In this document: piece after piece, positions 62,726-64,000 of the stretch
How positions within the stretch are numbered: the stretch's first letter is position 1
Layout: each line of letters opens with the position of its first letter
Assembly: GCF_011077185.1 (NCBI RefSeq)
Contig: NC_048897.1
Span: 49,618,294 to 49,682,293 of the forward strand
Length of the DNA: 64,000 nucleotides
Direction: 5' to 3'
Source: Oxyura jamaicensis
Taxonomy: Eukaryota; Chordata; Aves; Anseriformes; Anatidae
Program-made: the position numbers and the translations under genes
Notes under the pieces: generated by a model
The model's database searches: none
Told to the model about the DNA's origin: nothing
What the model saw: the letters and a program-made list of their open reading frames with translations, nothing else

Positions 62726-64000
62726 CCCTCTTTGGCTATTTGCAGCCCAAGAGCATTGCATTGCGGTGAGAGTCAGTGTTCAGATCCTGATGCACAAGGA
62801 ATTTGCAATCAGATTTTTTTGTTGTTGTTAGCAAATGTAGGCAAATACATCTTCCTTTTCTGACTAGTGCTGCACGCTGCTCAGTCTGCTGATGTTCCGT
62901 AGTATTTGCATGAGCATGAGTCTCTGAGATAATCAGATTTTATTTCTAGCATCTAATCGATGCTCAGGGCTTTGTGGTTTAATTACTAGAATAATTGTTT
63001 GCTGAAAACAGAGTTCGATATCTATTTTTTTTTCCTTTGAAAGTCAACTCCATCATTTTTATTTCCAGCCATTTAGTACTTTATTGATCTTCATGTCATT
63101 TCATGACAAGCGCTGCATCTTTCCAGCCAAAATAAGAAAAATACATTCTTTGTCTTAAATACAAAAATGGAAAGCACCCCATTTCAGTATTGCTGGCTGC
63201 GGGCAGATCACTCATGCAGCGTCCCCAGGAAAAATGATTTTGAAAAGTACATTCGCTCTAAATGGAAGGAAAAAAAAACAAGCCAAGATTATTTTTTTTT
63301 CAGAACCTGATGAATATGAGACTTAAACTGAGGTACAGAGAGAAATTTTGCTGTTTAACTGCTGATCCTTTAAGCTAGGTAAGGACGTGTGGAGGAAGAT
63401 ATGGGAGTTTATGTGGCTTGCATTTAGAGAAGGCTGAGGTGAATGGGTGGGTTGAGGAGCAGCATGGAGAAACGACCTCTCTTCTCCACAGACAGGAGGA
63501 ACACATGGCTTCAGCTGGAGGTTTTGAAGGTGCTCTGCCCAATAACAATGTCTGTTCTGCTGCTGTCCCGCAGTAGCAGAGGGATGCTGTTAGGGCGGAG
63601 AGAAGATGCAGGGGGCTCTCTCCAGCTGCAGCATCCCTGGCTTTTTCGCTCTTCCCATCACAGCCACCTGACATTCAGTTTTAATTTGCAAAAACGGACT
63701 GTTGCATGGGAACTTTAAAAGTTACCTTGGTCAATTCAAAGTTTGCCTGGCAGAAGTTTATTTTATTTTTATTATTTTCCAGAAAAAAAAAAAGAAGGTA
63801 ATTGTTGATTTGACTCTTTGATTATCTGCCTTTCAAGTCTTTTTGAGTCGGGCATGGAGAGAGATGCATTCATCAAATTTCCCATCAAGTAGAAATAGTT
63901 TTTCTTCTGGAATTAAAAATATGCTGCCTCCCAGCAAAATGCCATTTTCCGTATTATTTATTTGTGCTAGTGAGTAAATTGGCCATTGTGTTTCCTAAGG

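Larger units (their letters stand above)
44485..64000 (+). other. ARMH4: ARMH4 intron 5 (incomplete): repeats and noncoding DNA, terminal exons not found
   Basis: No segment encoding the conserved transmembrane and cytoplasmic tail (RSWMEKLKDKAGYMSG in human) was seen on the plus strand. Contents are MIR-like remnants, one CR1, homopolymer tracts and (TTAT)n. Open frames are short and unrelated to known families, apart from the candidate exon at 46,112-46,316. Confidence 0.65.

Overview
The window is vertebrate nuclear DNA and almost certainly avian. It has spliced genes with GT-AG introns, two CpG islands, several 5'-truncated CR1 retrotransposons (the dominant bird LINE) and only traces of old MIR-like SINEs. 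The species cannot be named from what is visible. There are no bacterial, organellar or intact viral features. Nearly all long open frames are chance frames or antisense shadows of exons.

Left part (1-11,800, minus strand): ACTR10, encoding Arp11 of the dynactin pointed-end complex. All 13 coding exons can be placed with canonical splice sites and consistent phase. Only the last few codons and the 3' UTR lie beyond position 1. Its promoter is a CpG-rich segment at about 11,580-12,080 with YY1- and ETS-like sites and a long pyrimidine tract.

Middle (12,000-22,100): about 10 kb between two divergent genes. No protein gene was found here. It holds a CR1 scrap, a 90-bp tandem duplication, poly-T and ATTT tracts, old SINE remnants, and a TATA-box/AP-1 cluster at 21,082-21,108 that may be an alternative promoter.

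Right part (22,100-64,000, plus strand): ARMH4 (C14orf37/UT2), a type I membrane glycoprotein. A CpG-island first exon (5' UTR) is followed by the large coding exon 2 (start codon 27,208) and exons 3, 4 and 5. The last exon found ends at 44,484. The exons for the transmembrane helix and cytoplasmic tail were not found and presumably lie beyond 64,000. Intron 5 therefore fills the last 19.5 kb, apart from one strong candidate unannotated exon at 46,112-46,316.

The two genes are head to head, as they are in human 14q23 (ARMH4-ACTR10-PSMA3), so this is conserved synteny. They have no known functional link: one is a dynein-adaptor subunit, the other a receptor-like modulator of IL6ST/STAT3 and mTORC2 signalling. 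No new multi-gene system is visible. The observations most worth checking are a predicted spliced uORF whose stop overlaps the ARMH4 start codon, the candidate cassette exon in ARMH4 intron 5, and the TATA/AP-1 alternative promoter.
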